Origin: Pseudomonadota bacterium
GTDB lineage: Bacteria > Pseudomonadota > Gammaproteobacteria > Burkholderiales > Rhodocyclaceae
Assembly (NCBI GenBank): GCA_021811225.1
Contig: JAJZPJ010000111.1
Span: 1-8,607, forward strand
Reading direction: 5' to 3'
Length of the DNA stretch: 8,607 nt
Shown here piece by piece: positions 1-6,075 of the stretch. Position numbers and translations under genes: made by a program. Positions within the stretch are counted from its first letter, which is position 1. Every line of letters begins with the position of its first letter. A model generated the notes under the pieces. The model searched no databases. It saw only the letters and a program-made list of their open reading frames with translations, and was not told where the DNA came from.

Positions 1-621
1 ATGGCGATACGCATCAGGAGCAGTTTCCATGCGCGGGGCAAGCCGCGCACCCAGGCGGCGCTGGCCAGCGTCATCGCGATGCTCGCCTGGAAGCTGGCGA
101 TCGACTCGATCAAGCGCATGCGCGAGGCGAAGTTCGACATCGACCTGGGGCGCTCCTACTTCGATTACGTCTGCGAGCATCTGGCCTTTCTCGCCCACGT
201 CGCCGACCGCATCGCGTACCGCGACCTGGAGGCGGGCGAGCGCGCCGAGTTCACCACGGCGTTGGCGAAAAGGCTGGCCGAGGTGGTCGAGGACAACGCC
301 GACATGCTGATCTCGGCCTCACCGCCCGGTTCCTGTCGTGCCCACTTCCTCGACCTGTTCAACCGCGCCGGCGCCGACTACGCGGAGTTCGCCTACACCG
401 AGAGCGGCCCCGACTTCGGCTTCCGGCGCTGCTTCGCCAGCCGCGTCCGCGAGGGCGTGCCCGAGAAGGACAAGGCCTGGATCTATGACCAGGTGATGGA
501 AATCGAGGCGCCCGAAGCGGTCAAGGCGGTAGAGAAGACGCTGGCCGGCTTGTTCGCGGCTGGCGATGACGACGATGCCGAGCCCCGCCGCAAGCCGCGC
601 GAGGCGCTCAGTGGCGATTGA
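1..621 (+). CDS. Uncharacterised protein, 206 aa, upstream of a TauD-type dioxygenase
   Basis: I do not recognise this protein and assign no function. The frame opens with ATG at the first base of the window, so the true start could lie further upstream; the stop is TGA at 619-621. The N-terminus is basic (several Arg/Lys in residues 4-16), followed by a moderately hydrophobic helix-like stretch (about 19-38). The middle looks mainly alpha-helical, with many aromatic and charged residues and Cys at 58, 112 and 144. The C-terminus is hydrophilic, with an acidic Asp run (about 189-192) and then a basic stretch. There is no signal peptide, lipobox or convincing membrane span, so it is probably cytosolic. 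Codon use and GC content match the neighbours, which supports a real gene. It lies 35 nt before the likely ATG of the dioxygenase and may be cotranscribed with it. Confidence 0.72.
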   Translation: MAIRIRSSFHARGKPRTQAALASVIAMLAWKLAIDSIKRMREAKFDIDLGRSYFDYVCEHLAFLAHVADRIAYRDLEAGERAEFTTALAKRLAEVVEDNADMLISASPPGSCRAHFLDLFNRAGADYAEFAYTESGPDFGFRRCFASRVREGVPEKDKAWIYDQVMEIEAPEAVKAVEKTLAGLFAAGDDDDAEPRRKPREALSGD

Positions 622-656
622 GCGGCGACCGGGCGGCAACTGAACGGATATCGGAC

Positions 657-1538
657 ATGACCGACGCTTCGCCCTTCGCTCTCGACAATCACGCCGGCTA
701 CGCCGCCTGGCGCGCCGGCAAGCTGCGCCAGGCGCCGCGCTCCCTGACCGAGCTGCTGGTCGAGGTCGGCGATCCTGGCGCGCTCACCGCGCAAGAGCGC
801 TCGGCCATCCTGGCGCGTTGCCGGGCAGCCAACATGGCGATCTACGTCAGCGACCGGCGCGACGCGGACAAGGAGATCCCGCGCCGCCTGGCGCTGCAAT
901 TGGGTCTTGCGACGCTGGACGACAACTATCTCGCCGACGACGACGGCATTTCCTCGCTGTCGGTGGCCGAGGCCGGCACGCGCCGGGAATTCATTCCCTA
1001 CACCGACCGCGCCATCAGCTGGCATACCGACGGCTACTACAACCCGCCCGAGCGCACGGTGCGCGGCATGATTCTGCATTGCGTCGCGGCCGCCGAGCGC
1101 GGCGGCGACAACCGTCTGCTCGACCACGAGCTGGCCTATCTGCTGCTGCGCGACGAGAATCCGGCGTTCATCCGCGCGCTCTCCCGGCCCGATGCGATGA
1201 CCATTCCGGCCCGCACCGAGGGCGACGCGCAGGAGGTGGCCCGCCCCGACCAGCCCGGTCCGGTGTTCTCGGTCGATGACCGGGGCTTCCTGCACATGCG
1301 CTACACGGCGCGCACCCGCAGCATCGTCTGGCGCGACGACGCCGAGACGCGCGCGGCGGTGGCCTGCCTCGAAGACATCCTCAAGCGCGGCACCCCCTGG
1401 ACCCTCCACGGCCGCCTGGAGCCGGGCATGGGGCTGATCTGCAACAACGTGCTGCACGATCGCTCGGCTTTCCAAGACAGCCCGGGGCGGCGTCGCCTGC
1501 TCTATCGCGCCCGCTATTTCCAGCGCATCGCAGACTGA
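657..1538 (+). CDS. TauD/TfdA-family Fe(II)/2-oxoglutarate-dependent dioxygenase, substrate unknown
   Basis: The 293-residue protein fits the cupin-fold dioxygenases that couple oxidative decarboxylation of 2-oxoglutarate to hydroxylation of a substrate. The iron-binding HxD lies in the motif WHTDGYY (His123, Asp125). The distal histidine is in NNVLHDRSAF (His267), followed 12-13 residues later by Arg279/Arg280 in RRRLLYRARYF, where the family has the 2-oxoglutarate-binding arginine. The length is normal for the family. It has no signal peptide, so it is cytosolic. Start choice: ATG at 657 has a GGA 8 nt upstream. A TTG at 618 overlapping the previous stop (TTGA) would add 13 residues but has no visible Shine-Dalgarno sequence. 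The substrate cannot be read from sequence; taurine, sulfonate or aryloxyacetate use is not implied. The upstream unknown gene is the likely operon partner. Confidence 0.88.
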   Translation: MTDASPFALDNHAGYAAWRAGKLRQAPRSLTELLVEVGDPGALTAQERSAILARCRAANMAIYVSDRRDADKEIPRRLALQLGLATLDDNYLADDDGISSLSVAEAGTRREFIPYTDRAISWHTDGYYNPPERTVRGMILHCVAAAERGGDNRLLDHELAYLLLRDENPAFIRALSRPDAMTIPARTEGDAQEVARPDQPGPVFSVDDRGFLHMRYTARTRSIVWRDDAETRAAVACLEDILKRGTPWTLHGRLEPGMGLICNNVLHDRSAFQDSPGRRRLLYRARYFQRIAD

Positions 1539-1568
1539 CTTCGCGTCGCGGCCTTTTTCCGGCTGCGC

Positions 1569-1574
1569 TATAAT
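1569..1574 (+). promoter_or_regulatory. Putative -10 box (TATAAT) of the surE-pcm-nlpD-rpoS operon
   Basis: A perfect TATAAT lies 31 nt after the dioxygenase stop and 75 nt before surE, in the only substantial non-coding gap on the plus strand. Positions 1546-1551 (TCGCGG), where a -35 box would sit, match TTGACA poorly. The box is preceded by C at the -13 position and G at -14, a context that E. coli sigma-S RNA polymerase tolerates well. Transcription would start near 1580-1582. The call rests on motif and position only. Confidence 0.55.
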
Positions 1575-1587
1575 CGCGCATCCTTGA

Positions 1588-1603
1588 ACCGGCGCCGGCC
1601 GGT
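1588..1603 (+). promoter_or_regulatory. Small GC-rich hairpin in the predicted surE leader
   Basis: ACCGGC at 1588-1593 pairs perfectly with GCCGGT at 1598-1603 across a GCCG loop. This gives a 6-bp GC-only-plus-AT stem close to the predicted 5' end of the transcript, 45 nt before the surE ATG. No U-tract follows, so it is not a terminator. A role in 5' mRNA stability is possible but unproven. Short GC palindromes also arise by chance in DNA of this composition. Confidence 0.25.
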
Positions 1604-1648
1604 CGTTCTCAACGATCCGCGAACAAATCACTCATCAGGTATTCCGTC

Positions 1649-2392
1649 ATGCGTATTCTGCTCAGCAACGACGACGGATACTTCGCGCCGGGTCTGGCAA
1701 TCCTCGCCAAGGCGCTGGCCGACATCGCCGACGTGAGCGTGGTCGCGCCCGAACGCGACAGGAGCGGCGCCAGCAATTCGCTGACCCTCGACCGGCCGCT
1801 GTCGCTGCGCCAGGCCGCCAACGGTTTCTATTACGTCAATGGCACGCCGACCGACTGCGTCCATCTCGCCGTCACCGGCATGCTCGACACCCTGCCCGAC
1901 ATGGTGGTCTCGGGCATCAACCTGGGCGCCAACATGGGCGACGACACCATCTATTCCGGCACCGTCGCTGCGGCGACCGAGGGCTATCTGCTCGGCGTGC
2001 CGGCGCTGGCGGTATCGCTGGCGAGCAAGGCCGGAACCCATTTCGAGACCGCCGCGAGAGTCGCCAGGGAACTGGTCGAACGTTTCCAGCGCGGCGCGTT
2101 CGGCGAGCCGGTGCTGCTCAACGTCAATGTTCCCGACGTTCCCTACGAGCGCCTGAAGGGATTCCAGGTCACGCGTCTGGGCCGGCGCCACAAGGCGGAG
2201 CCGGTGGTCAGGCAGCAGACGCCGAGGAACGAAACGGTGTATTGGGTGGGGGCCGCCGGCGCCGCGCAGGATGCCGGCGCGGGCACCGATTTTCATGCGG
2301 TCGCCGAGAACTACGCTTCGCTCACGCCGCTGCAGATGGATCTCACCCACGGCGCCCAGATCGGCACGGTGAGACGCTGGCTCGCGCCATGA
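1649..2392 (+). CDS. surE: 5'/3'-nucleotidase SurE (stationary-phase survival protein)
   Basis: SurE is a cytosolic metal-dependent phosphatase that removes 5' or 3' phosphates from nucleoside monophosphates; some family members also cleave short polyphosphate. The 247-residue protein has the family length and all signature motifs. These are the N-terminal LLSNDDG with metal ligands Asp8 and Asp9, RSGASNSLTL with Ser39 and the phosphate-contacting Asn43 region, GTPTDCVHLA (about 65-74), and VSGINLGANMGDDTIYSGTV (about 87-106) with ligand Asn91. The ATG start places NDDG at the usual distance from the N-terminus, and a weak AGG lies 9 nt upstream. It is the first gene of the operon and ends in an ATGA overlap with pcm. 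The surE-pcm-nlpD-rpoS order is conserved in many beta- and gammaproteobacteria. Nothing is missing or truncated. Confidence 0.97.
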   Translation: MRILLSNDDGYFAPGLAILAKALADIADVSVVAPERDRSGASNSLTLDRPLSLRQAANGFYYVNGTPTDCVHLAVTGMLDTLPDMVVSGINLGANMGDDTIYSGTVAAATEGYLLGVPALAVSLASKAGTHFETAARVARELVERFQRGAFGEPVLLNVNVPDVPYERLKGFQVTRLGRRHKAEPVVRQQTPRNETVYWVGAAGAAQDAGAGTDFHAVAENYASLTPLQMDLTHGAQIGTVRRWLAP

Positions 2393-3054
2393 ACGTCCCC
2401 GGCCTGCGCGGCATCGGCATGACTTCGCAGCGCACGCGCGAGCGGATGATCGAGCGCCTGCGCGAGCAGGGCATCGGCAACGAACGCGTGCTCGCCGCCA
2501 TCGCCGCCGTGCCCCGGCATATCTTCGTCGAGGAGGCGCTCGCCTCTCGCGCTTACGAGGACACGGCCCTGCCCCTGGGCTTCCAGCAGACCATTTCCCA
2601 GCCCTACGTGGTGGCGCGCATGGTCGAGCTCCTGGCCGACGGCCGGGAACTGGGCAGAACCTTGGAGGTCGGCGCCGGCTGCGGTTATCAGGCTGCGGTG
2701 CTGGCGATGCTGACGCGCGATCTCTTTGCGGTCGAACGCATCGAACCGCTCCTGGCCAAGGCCAGGAAGCACCTCGGGCAGTTGCGCCTGACCCACGTCC
2801 GCTTCAAGCACGCCGACGGCCACTGGGGCCTACCGGAAGCGGCGCCATTTGATACTATTATCGTCGCCGCTGCCGCCGCGCGAGCGCCCCAGGCATTGCT
2901 CGATCAACTGGCGCCGGGCGGCCGGATGATCCTGCCGCTGGGCGGCGTCAGCGGCGAGCAGATTTTGTCGCTGATCGAACGCCATGCCGAAGGATTCGTG
3001 GAGACGCATTTCGATGCGGTGCGTTTCGTACCTTTGCTGCCGGGGGTGGAATGA
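2389..3054 (+). CDS. pcm: Protein-L-isoaspartate O-methyltransferase
   Basis: This enzyme transfers a methyl group from S-adenosylmethionine to abnormal L-isoaspartyl residues, starting repair of aged proteins in the cytosol. The 221-residue product shows the PCMT signature QTISQPYVVARM (about 67-78). The SAM-binding motif I is LEVGAGCGYQ (about 92-101). The acidic motif after strand 2 is AVERIEPL (about 114-121), and HADG (about 141-144) follows. Then come PFDTIIVAAAA (about 153-163) and LAPGGRMILPLG (about 174-185). The length is close to E. coli Pcm (208 aa). ATG at 2389 overlaps the surE stop as ATGA, implying translational coupling. A second in-frame ATG at 2419 (residue 11) would also leave the whole domain intact. 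The gene ends in another ATGA overlap, with nlpD. Confidence 0.96.
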   Translation: MNVPGLRGIGMTSQRTRERMIERLREQGIGNERVLAAIAAVPRHIFVEEALASRAYEDTALPLGFQQTISQPYVVARMVELLADGRELGRTLEVGAGCGYQAAVLAMLTRDLFAVERIEPLLAKARKHLGQLRLTHVRFKHADGHWGLPEAAPFDTIIVAAAAARAPQALLDQLAPGGRMILPLGGVSGEQILSLIERHAEGFVETHFDAVRFVPLLPGVE

Positions 3055-4025
3055 ATAGGCTCGGAACCTACGTGATGCTCGGCCTCCTGGCGCTGCTCGC
3101 CGGCTGCGCGACCAACCAGCCGGCGCCGGTGATCGAGCACATCACGCCGTCGCTCACCCTCGAAGGGGCACGCGCACCGGCCGGCTTCTACATCGTCAAG
3201 CGCGGCGATACCTTGTATTCGATCGCCCTCGACCATGGCGTGTCCTATCGGGACATCGCCGCCTGGAACGGACTCAGCGACCCGAACAAGATCGAGGTCG
3301 GCCAGCAATTGCGCGTCGTTCCGCCCGAGGCGGCAGCCGCAGCCCCGGCCGGCACACCCGGGGTGTCCGAGGTCAGCCCGGTCGCAGCGCCGGCGCCGGT
3401 CGAAGCCTTGCCGCTCACCGGCGCACCGGCCGCCACCGCAGCGCCCTCAGCTGCGCCGGCCGTCGCCGCCGGCGCCAACACCGCGACCCTGAAGGTGGAA
3501 CCCTTGGGGGGCGAACAGCCCTATTCGGAAGCGGCCTTGGCGCGACTGCAGAAGGCCGATTCGGCCCAGACGCCGGCATCCGTTCCGCCGGCCGGACCGG
3601 CGGCGCCCCCGGTTGCCGCGCCGGTGCCTGCGCCGTCCGGCCAGGCCGCCAACGACGACGGCGTCGATTGGGGCTGGCCGGCCAGCGGCAAGGTGATCGC
3701 CGGTTTCGTCGAAGGAGCCAACAAGGGCATCGACATCGCCGCCAAGGTGGGCGACCCGGTGCTGGCCGCGGCAGCGGGCAAGGTGGTCTATGCCGGCACC
3801 GGCCTGCGCGGCTACGGCAAGCTGGTGATCATCAAGCACAACCTCATGTACCTCTCCGCCTATGCCCACAACAGCAAGATCCTGGTCAAGGAAGGGCAGA
3901 GCGTGGCCAAGGGACAGGAGATCGCGGAAGCCGGCGCCACCGACAGCGATCGGCCGATGCTGCATTTCGAGATCCGGCGCCAGGGCAAGCCGGTCGACCC
4001 CTTGAAGCATCTGCCCAGCCGCTAG
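3051..4025 (+). CDS. nlpD: NlpD-type lipoprotein, LysM plus degenerate M23 (LytM) domain
   Basis: NlpD is an outer-membrane lipoprotein that, in E. coli, activates the amidase AmiC at the division septum. The 324-residue product starts with a lipoprotein signal peptide ending in LLALLAGC; Cys19 would be lipidated, and the following Ala does not signal inner-membrane retention. A LysM peptidoglycan-binding domain spans about 45-91 (GFYIVKRGDTLYSIAL to QQLRVV). Residues about 92-200 form an Ala/Pro-rich linker. An M23-like domain follows at about 208-321, ending LHFEIRRQGKPVDPLKHLP. Its first metal-binding His is replaced by Asn (ANKGIDIA, Asn224), as in E. coli NlpD, so it should be a regulator and not an active peptidase; Asp228, His273 and His305 remain. 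ATG 3051 overlaps the pcm stop and has a G-rich stretch just upstream. E. coli NlpD is somewhat longer, mainly in the linker. Confidence 0.95.
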   Translation: MNRLGTYVMLGLLALLAGCATNQPAPVIEHITPSLTLEGARAPAGFYIVKRGDTLYSIALDHGVSYRDIAAWNGLSDPNKIEVGQQLRVVPPEAAAAAPAGTPGVSEVSPVAAPAPVEALPLTGAPAATAAPSAAPAVAAGANTATLKVEPLGGEQPYSEAALARLQKADSAQTPASVPPAGPAAPPVAAPVPAPSGQAANDDGVDWGWPASGKVIAGFVEGANKGIDIAAKVGDPVLAAAAGKVVYAGTGLRGYGKLVIIKHNLMYLSAYAHNSKILVKEGQSVAKGQEIAEAGATDSDRPMLHFEIRRQGKPVDPLKHLPSR

Positions 4026-4028
4026 GGC

Positions 4029-4994
4029 ATGGTCAAGGACGCGATCCCGGGCGAGGATGGCGAGCCGATCGAGGCGGGCGATGCGATCGACGGCGCCGAT
4101 CTGGACAGGACCGGGGCGGCTGAAGAGGCGGAGATCCCCGGCAGCGCGAAGACCGAGTTTCTCAACGACGTCACCCAGCTCTACCTGAACGAGATCGGCG
4201 CCAGCCCGCTGCTCTCCGCCGGGGAGGAACTCCAGCTGGCGCGTCTCGTTCTGGCCGGGGATTTCGCCGCCCGGCAGAAGATGATCGAGTCCAACCTGCG
4301 CCTGGTCGTCAGCATCGCCAAGCGCTATCCGAATCGCGGCATTCCCATCGCCGATCTGATCGAGGAGGGCAATCTCGGGCTGATCCACGCGCTGGAAAAG
4401 TACGATCCCGAACGCGGCTTCCGCTTTTCCACCTACGCCACCTGGTGGATCCGCCAGACCATCGAGCGCGCGATCATGAATCAGTCGCGCACCATCCGCC
4501 TGCCGGTGCACGTGGTCAAGGAATTGAACCTGGTGCTGCGCGCGCTGCGCCATCTCGAATCGTCCGGCGTGCATCCGGCGCATCACGGCGCCGAGGAACT
4601 GGCGCGGCTGCTCGACAAGCCGGTGGCCGAGGTGCGCGAGATCCTGGCCTTGAATGAATACACCACCTCGCTCGATGCGCCGCTGGAGGTCGACCACGAG
4701 CTGTCGGTCGCCGATGCCGTCGCCGACGAGGTCCGCGACGGCCCGGAGACTCTGCTGCAGCACGCCGAGGTCGGCCGGCGCGTGGCGGAATGGGTGGCGC
4801 AGCTCTCGGCCAATCAGCGTTACGTGATCGAGCGGCGCTACGGCTTGAACGGCTGCGACGTCGGCACCCTGGAGCACCTCTCCGCCGATCTCGGTCTGAC
4901 CCGCGAGCGGGTGCGCCAGATCCAGCTCGAGGCGCTGTCCAAGCTTCGCCGTCAGCTCTCGCGCGAGGGTCTCACCAAGGACGAACTGCTGTGA
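4029..4994 (+). CDS. rpoS: RNA polymerase sigma factor RpoS (sigma-S/sigma-38)
   Basis: The 321-residue protein directs RNA polymerase to stationary-phase and general-stress promoters. An acidic N-terminus (1-40) precedes region 1.2 with DVTQLYLNEIG (about 47-57), the RpoS hallmark. Region 2 spans about 84-155 and includes IESNLRLVV, IEEGNLGLI, GFRFSTYATWWIRQTIERAI and NQSRTIRLP. The following HVVKELN keeps Lys164-Glu165, equivalent to E. coli Lys173-Glu174, contacted by the adaptor RssB for ClpXP turnover. Region 3 follows, then region 4.2 at about 280-310 with LGLTRERVRQIQLEAL, the -35-reading helix-turn-helix. Gene position next to nlpD and the lack of a long region 1.1 separate it from RpoD. 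ATG 4029 is the earliest possible start, since TAG lies in frame at 4023. Its AGGG is only 1 nt from the ATG, so coupling to nlpD translation is likely. Confidence 0.96.
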   Translation: MVKDAIPGEDGEPIEAGDAIDGADLDRTGAAEEAEIPGSAKTEFLNDVTQLYLNEIGASPLLSAGEELQLARLVLAGDFAARQKMIESNLRLVVSIAKRYPNRGIPIADLIEEGNLGLIHALEKYDPERGFRFSTYATWWIRQTIERAIMNQSRTIRLPVHVVKELNLVLRALRHLESSGVHPAHHGAEELARLLDKPVAEVREILALNEYTTSLDAPLEVDHELSVADAVADEVRDGPETLLQHAEVGRRVAEWVAQLSANQRYVIERRYGLNGCDVGTLEHLSADLGLTRERVRQIQLEALSKLRRQLSREGLTKDELL

Positions 4995-4997
4995 ATT

Positions 4998-5046
4998 GTA
5001 GGTCGGCCTTCAGGCCGACAGCCGCGGTGTCGGCCTGAAGGCCGAC
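4998..5046. repeat. REP/BIME-like double palindrome between convergent operons
   Basis: GTAG at 4998-5001 is followed directly by an 18-nt arm (5002-5019). The arm is itself a hairpin: GTCGGCCT, loop TC, AGGCCGAC. A spacer of about 9 nt (AGCCGCGGT) leads to a second arm at 5029-5046, the exact reverse complement of the first. Adding the A5020/T5028 pair gives a 19-bp perfect inverted repeat around a 7-nt loop that contains CCGCGG. The element can fold as two small hairpins or one long stem. GTAG plus hairpin, paired with an inverted copy, is the architecture of REP/BIME elements mobilised by RAYT transposases. No T-tract follows on either strand, so a standard intrinsic terminator is not supported, though the long stem could still slow or stop transcription from both sides. 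Genome-wide copy number cannot be seen here. Confidence 0.8.
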
Positions 5047-6075
5047 TCACTCGCTGCGTACCGCGCGCAGCGCCTGCGCCAAGTCATAGACCGCCATCGC
5101 ATAGAAGCTGCTGCGGTTGTAGCGGGTCAGCACGTAGAAGTTGTGGTAGCCCAGGCGGTATTCGGTCGGCTGCTGCGGCGTGGCGAGCTCGATCAGGGCG
5201 GCGGGCTGCTCCGGCGCGCCCGGACTCGTCACGCCCAGCGCCGCCATCTCGGCGGGCGTGTGCCGCGGCGCGATGCCCTCTTCGAGCAGGCGGGTGAATT
5301 TATCGCCCTCGACGCTGGCCGCCGCGGCCACCGGGCCGTCCTTCTGCCAGCCGTGCGCGTTGAGGAAGTTCGCGATGCTGGCGATGGCGTCGGCGGGGCT
5401 GGCCGCGAGATCGATGCGGCCGTTGTGGTCGGCATCGACGGCGTAGCGGCGCACGCTGCTCGGCAGGAATTGCGGCAGGCCCAGCGCGCCGGCGTAGGAG
5501 CCGGTGTAGGCGAGCGGATCGTGATGCGTCTCGCGCGCGAGCAGCAGCAGCTGCTCCAGTTCATCGCGGAACAGCGCCGAGCGTGCGCCGGCGTCGGCCT
5601 GGTCGGCGGGATAGTCGAAGGCCAGCGTGGCCAGTGCCGCGAAGGTGTTGAAGTGGCCGAAATTCCTGCCGTAGATGCTCTCGATGCCGATGATCGCGAC
5701 GATGATTTCCTCGGGCACGCCGAAGCGCTCGCGCGCCGCCGCGAGCTGGCGCCGGTATTCGTCCCAGAAGCGCAGACCCAGGTCGATCCGCTGGGCTTCG
5801 ACGAAGCGGGCGCGATAGGCGGCCCAGGAGCGCACGCCCGGCTCCGGTGCCGGCAGGACCGCCTTGATCACCGCGGCGATCGGCCGGCTGCTGGCGAATT
5901 CGCGCGCGAGCTTGAGGCGATCGAAGCCGTGCTTCTCCCGCATCTCGTCGATGAACGAGCGGACCGCCGGCACCCGATTGAAGCCGTCCGCGACGGCGGC
6001 GTTCGTCGCGGCGGCGGCGGACGGGGGGAGTAGCGCCAGGGCAGACGCCAGGAACAGGGCGGGGCGCGCGCTCAC
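5047..6075 (-). CDS. mltB: MltB-family lytic murein transglycosylase, soluble periplasmic form
   Basis: This enzyme cleaves the MurNAc-GlcNAc bond of peptidoglycan, forming 1,6-anhydro-MurNAc ends. The 342-residue protein has an N-terminal signal peptide (hydrophobic about 6-22, Ala-rich cleavage region near 20-24) with no lipobox cysteine. It is therefore predicted to be secreted soluble into the periplasm, unlike lipidated E. coli MltB. The catalytic Glu is Glu132 in GIESIYGRNFG, matching GVETRWGR in E. coli. Further family motifs are SYAGALGLPQFLPSS (about 193-207) and YNRSSFYAMAVYDLA (about 319-333). DADHNGRID (about 214-222) resembles the EF-hand-like calcium loop of Slt35/MltB. The start is GTG at 6075-6073, overlapping the upstream stop as GTGA. 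No later start would keep the signal peptide. It is the last gene of the DUF58-transglutaminase operon and ends 1 nt from the palindromic element. Confidence 0.92.
   Translation of the reverse strand: MSARPALFLASALALLPPSAAAATNAAVADGFNRVPAVRSFIDEMREKHGFDRLKLAREFASSRPIAAVIKAVLPAPEPGVRSWAAYRARFVEAQRIDLGLRFWDEYRRQLAAARERFGVPEEIIVAIIGIESIYGRNFGHFNTFAALATLAFDYPADQADAGARSALFRDELEQLLLLARETHHDPLAYTGSYAGALGLPQFLPSSVRRYAVDADHNGRIDLAASPADAIASIANFLNAHGWQKDGPVAAAASVEGDKFTRLLEEGIAPRHTPAEMAALGVTSPGAPEQPAALIELATPQQPTEYRLGYHNFYVLTRYNRSSFYAMAVYDLAQALRAVRSE

Noticed and set aside
1548..1566. Possible terminator after the dioxygenase: GCGGCC / GGCTGC stem around TTTTTCC
   Set aside because: The T-run is in the loop and not after the stem, and the stem is 6 bp with one G-T pair. 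It also overlaps the promoter spacer, so chance is more likely.
483..1631. Long minus-strand open frame (382 codons) opposite the first two genes
   Set aside because: It is antisense to the well-supported dioxygenase with its iron-binding motifs. Its composition (Ala, Arg, Val, Gly, His rich) is typical of shadow frames in GC-rich DNA, and no domain is recognisable.
2853..2861. AT-rich spot TACTATTAT inside pcm as an internal promoter for nlpD-rpoS
   Set aside because: No -35-like hexamer lies at a suitable distance, and the bases encode the conserved FDTIIV motif of Pcm, which explains them.
3321..3660. Ala/Pro-rich low-complexity stretch in nlpD as a repeat array
   Set aside because: The codons vary and no unit repeats regularly. 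It is the flexible linker expected between the LysM and M23 domains.
3447..4877. Very long minus-strand open frame (476 codons) opposite nlpD and rpoS
   Set aside because: It spans two unmistakable genes in antisense and has the His/Gln/Arg/Asp-rich composition expected from the complement of GC-biased codons. Length alone is not evidence in this composition.
3051..4994. A dedicated rpoS promoter inside nlpD, as in E. coli
   Set aside because: I looked for paired -35/-10 hexamers in the nlpD coding region and saw none good enough to place. It may exist but cannot be supported from sequence alone.
5143..6033. Plus-strand open frame (296 codons) opposite mltB
   Set aside because: It is antisense to a lytic transglycosylase with an intact catalytic motif, and is Arg/Ala/Gly-rich with no signal peptide or domain.
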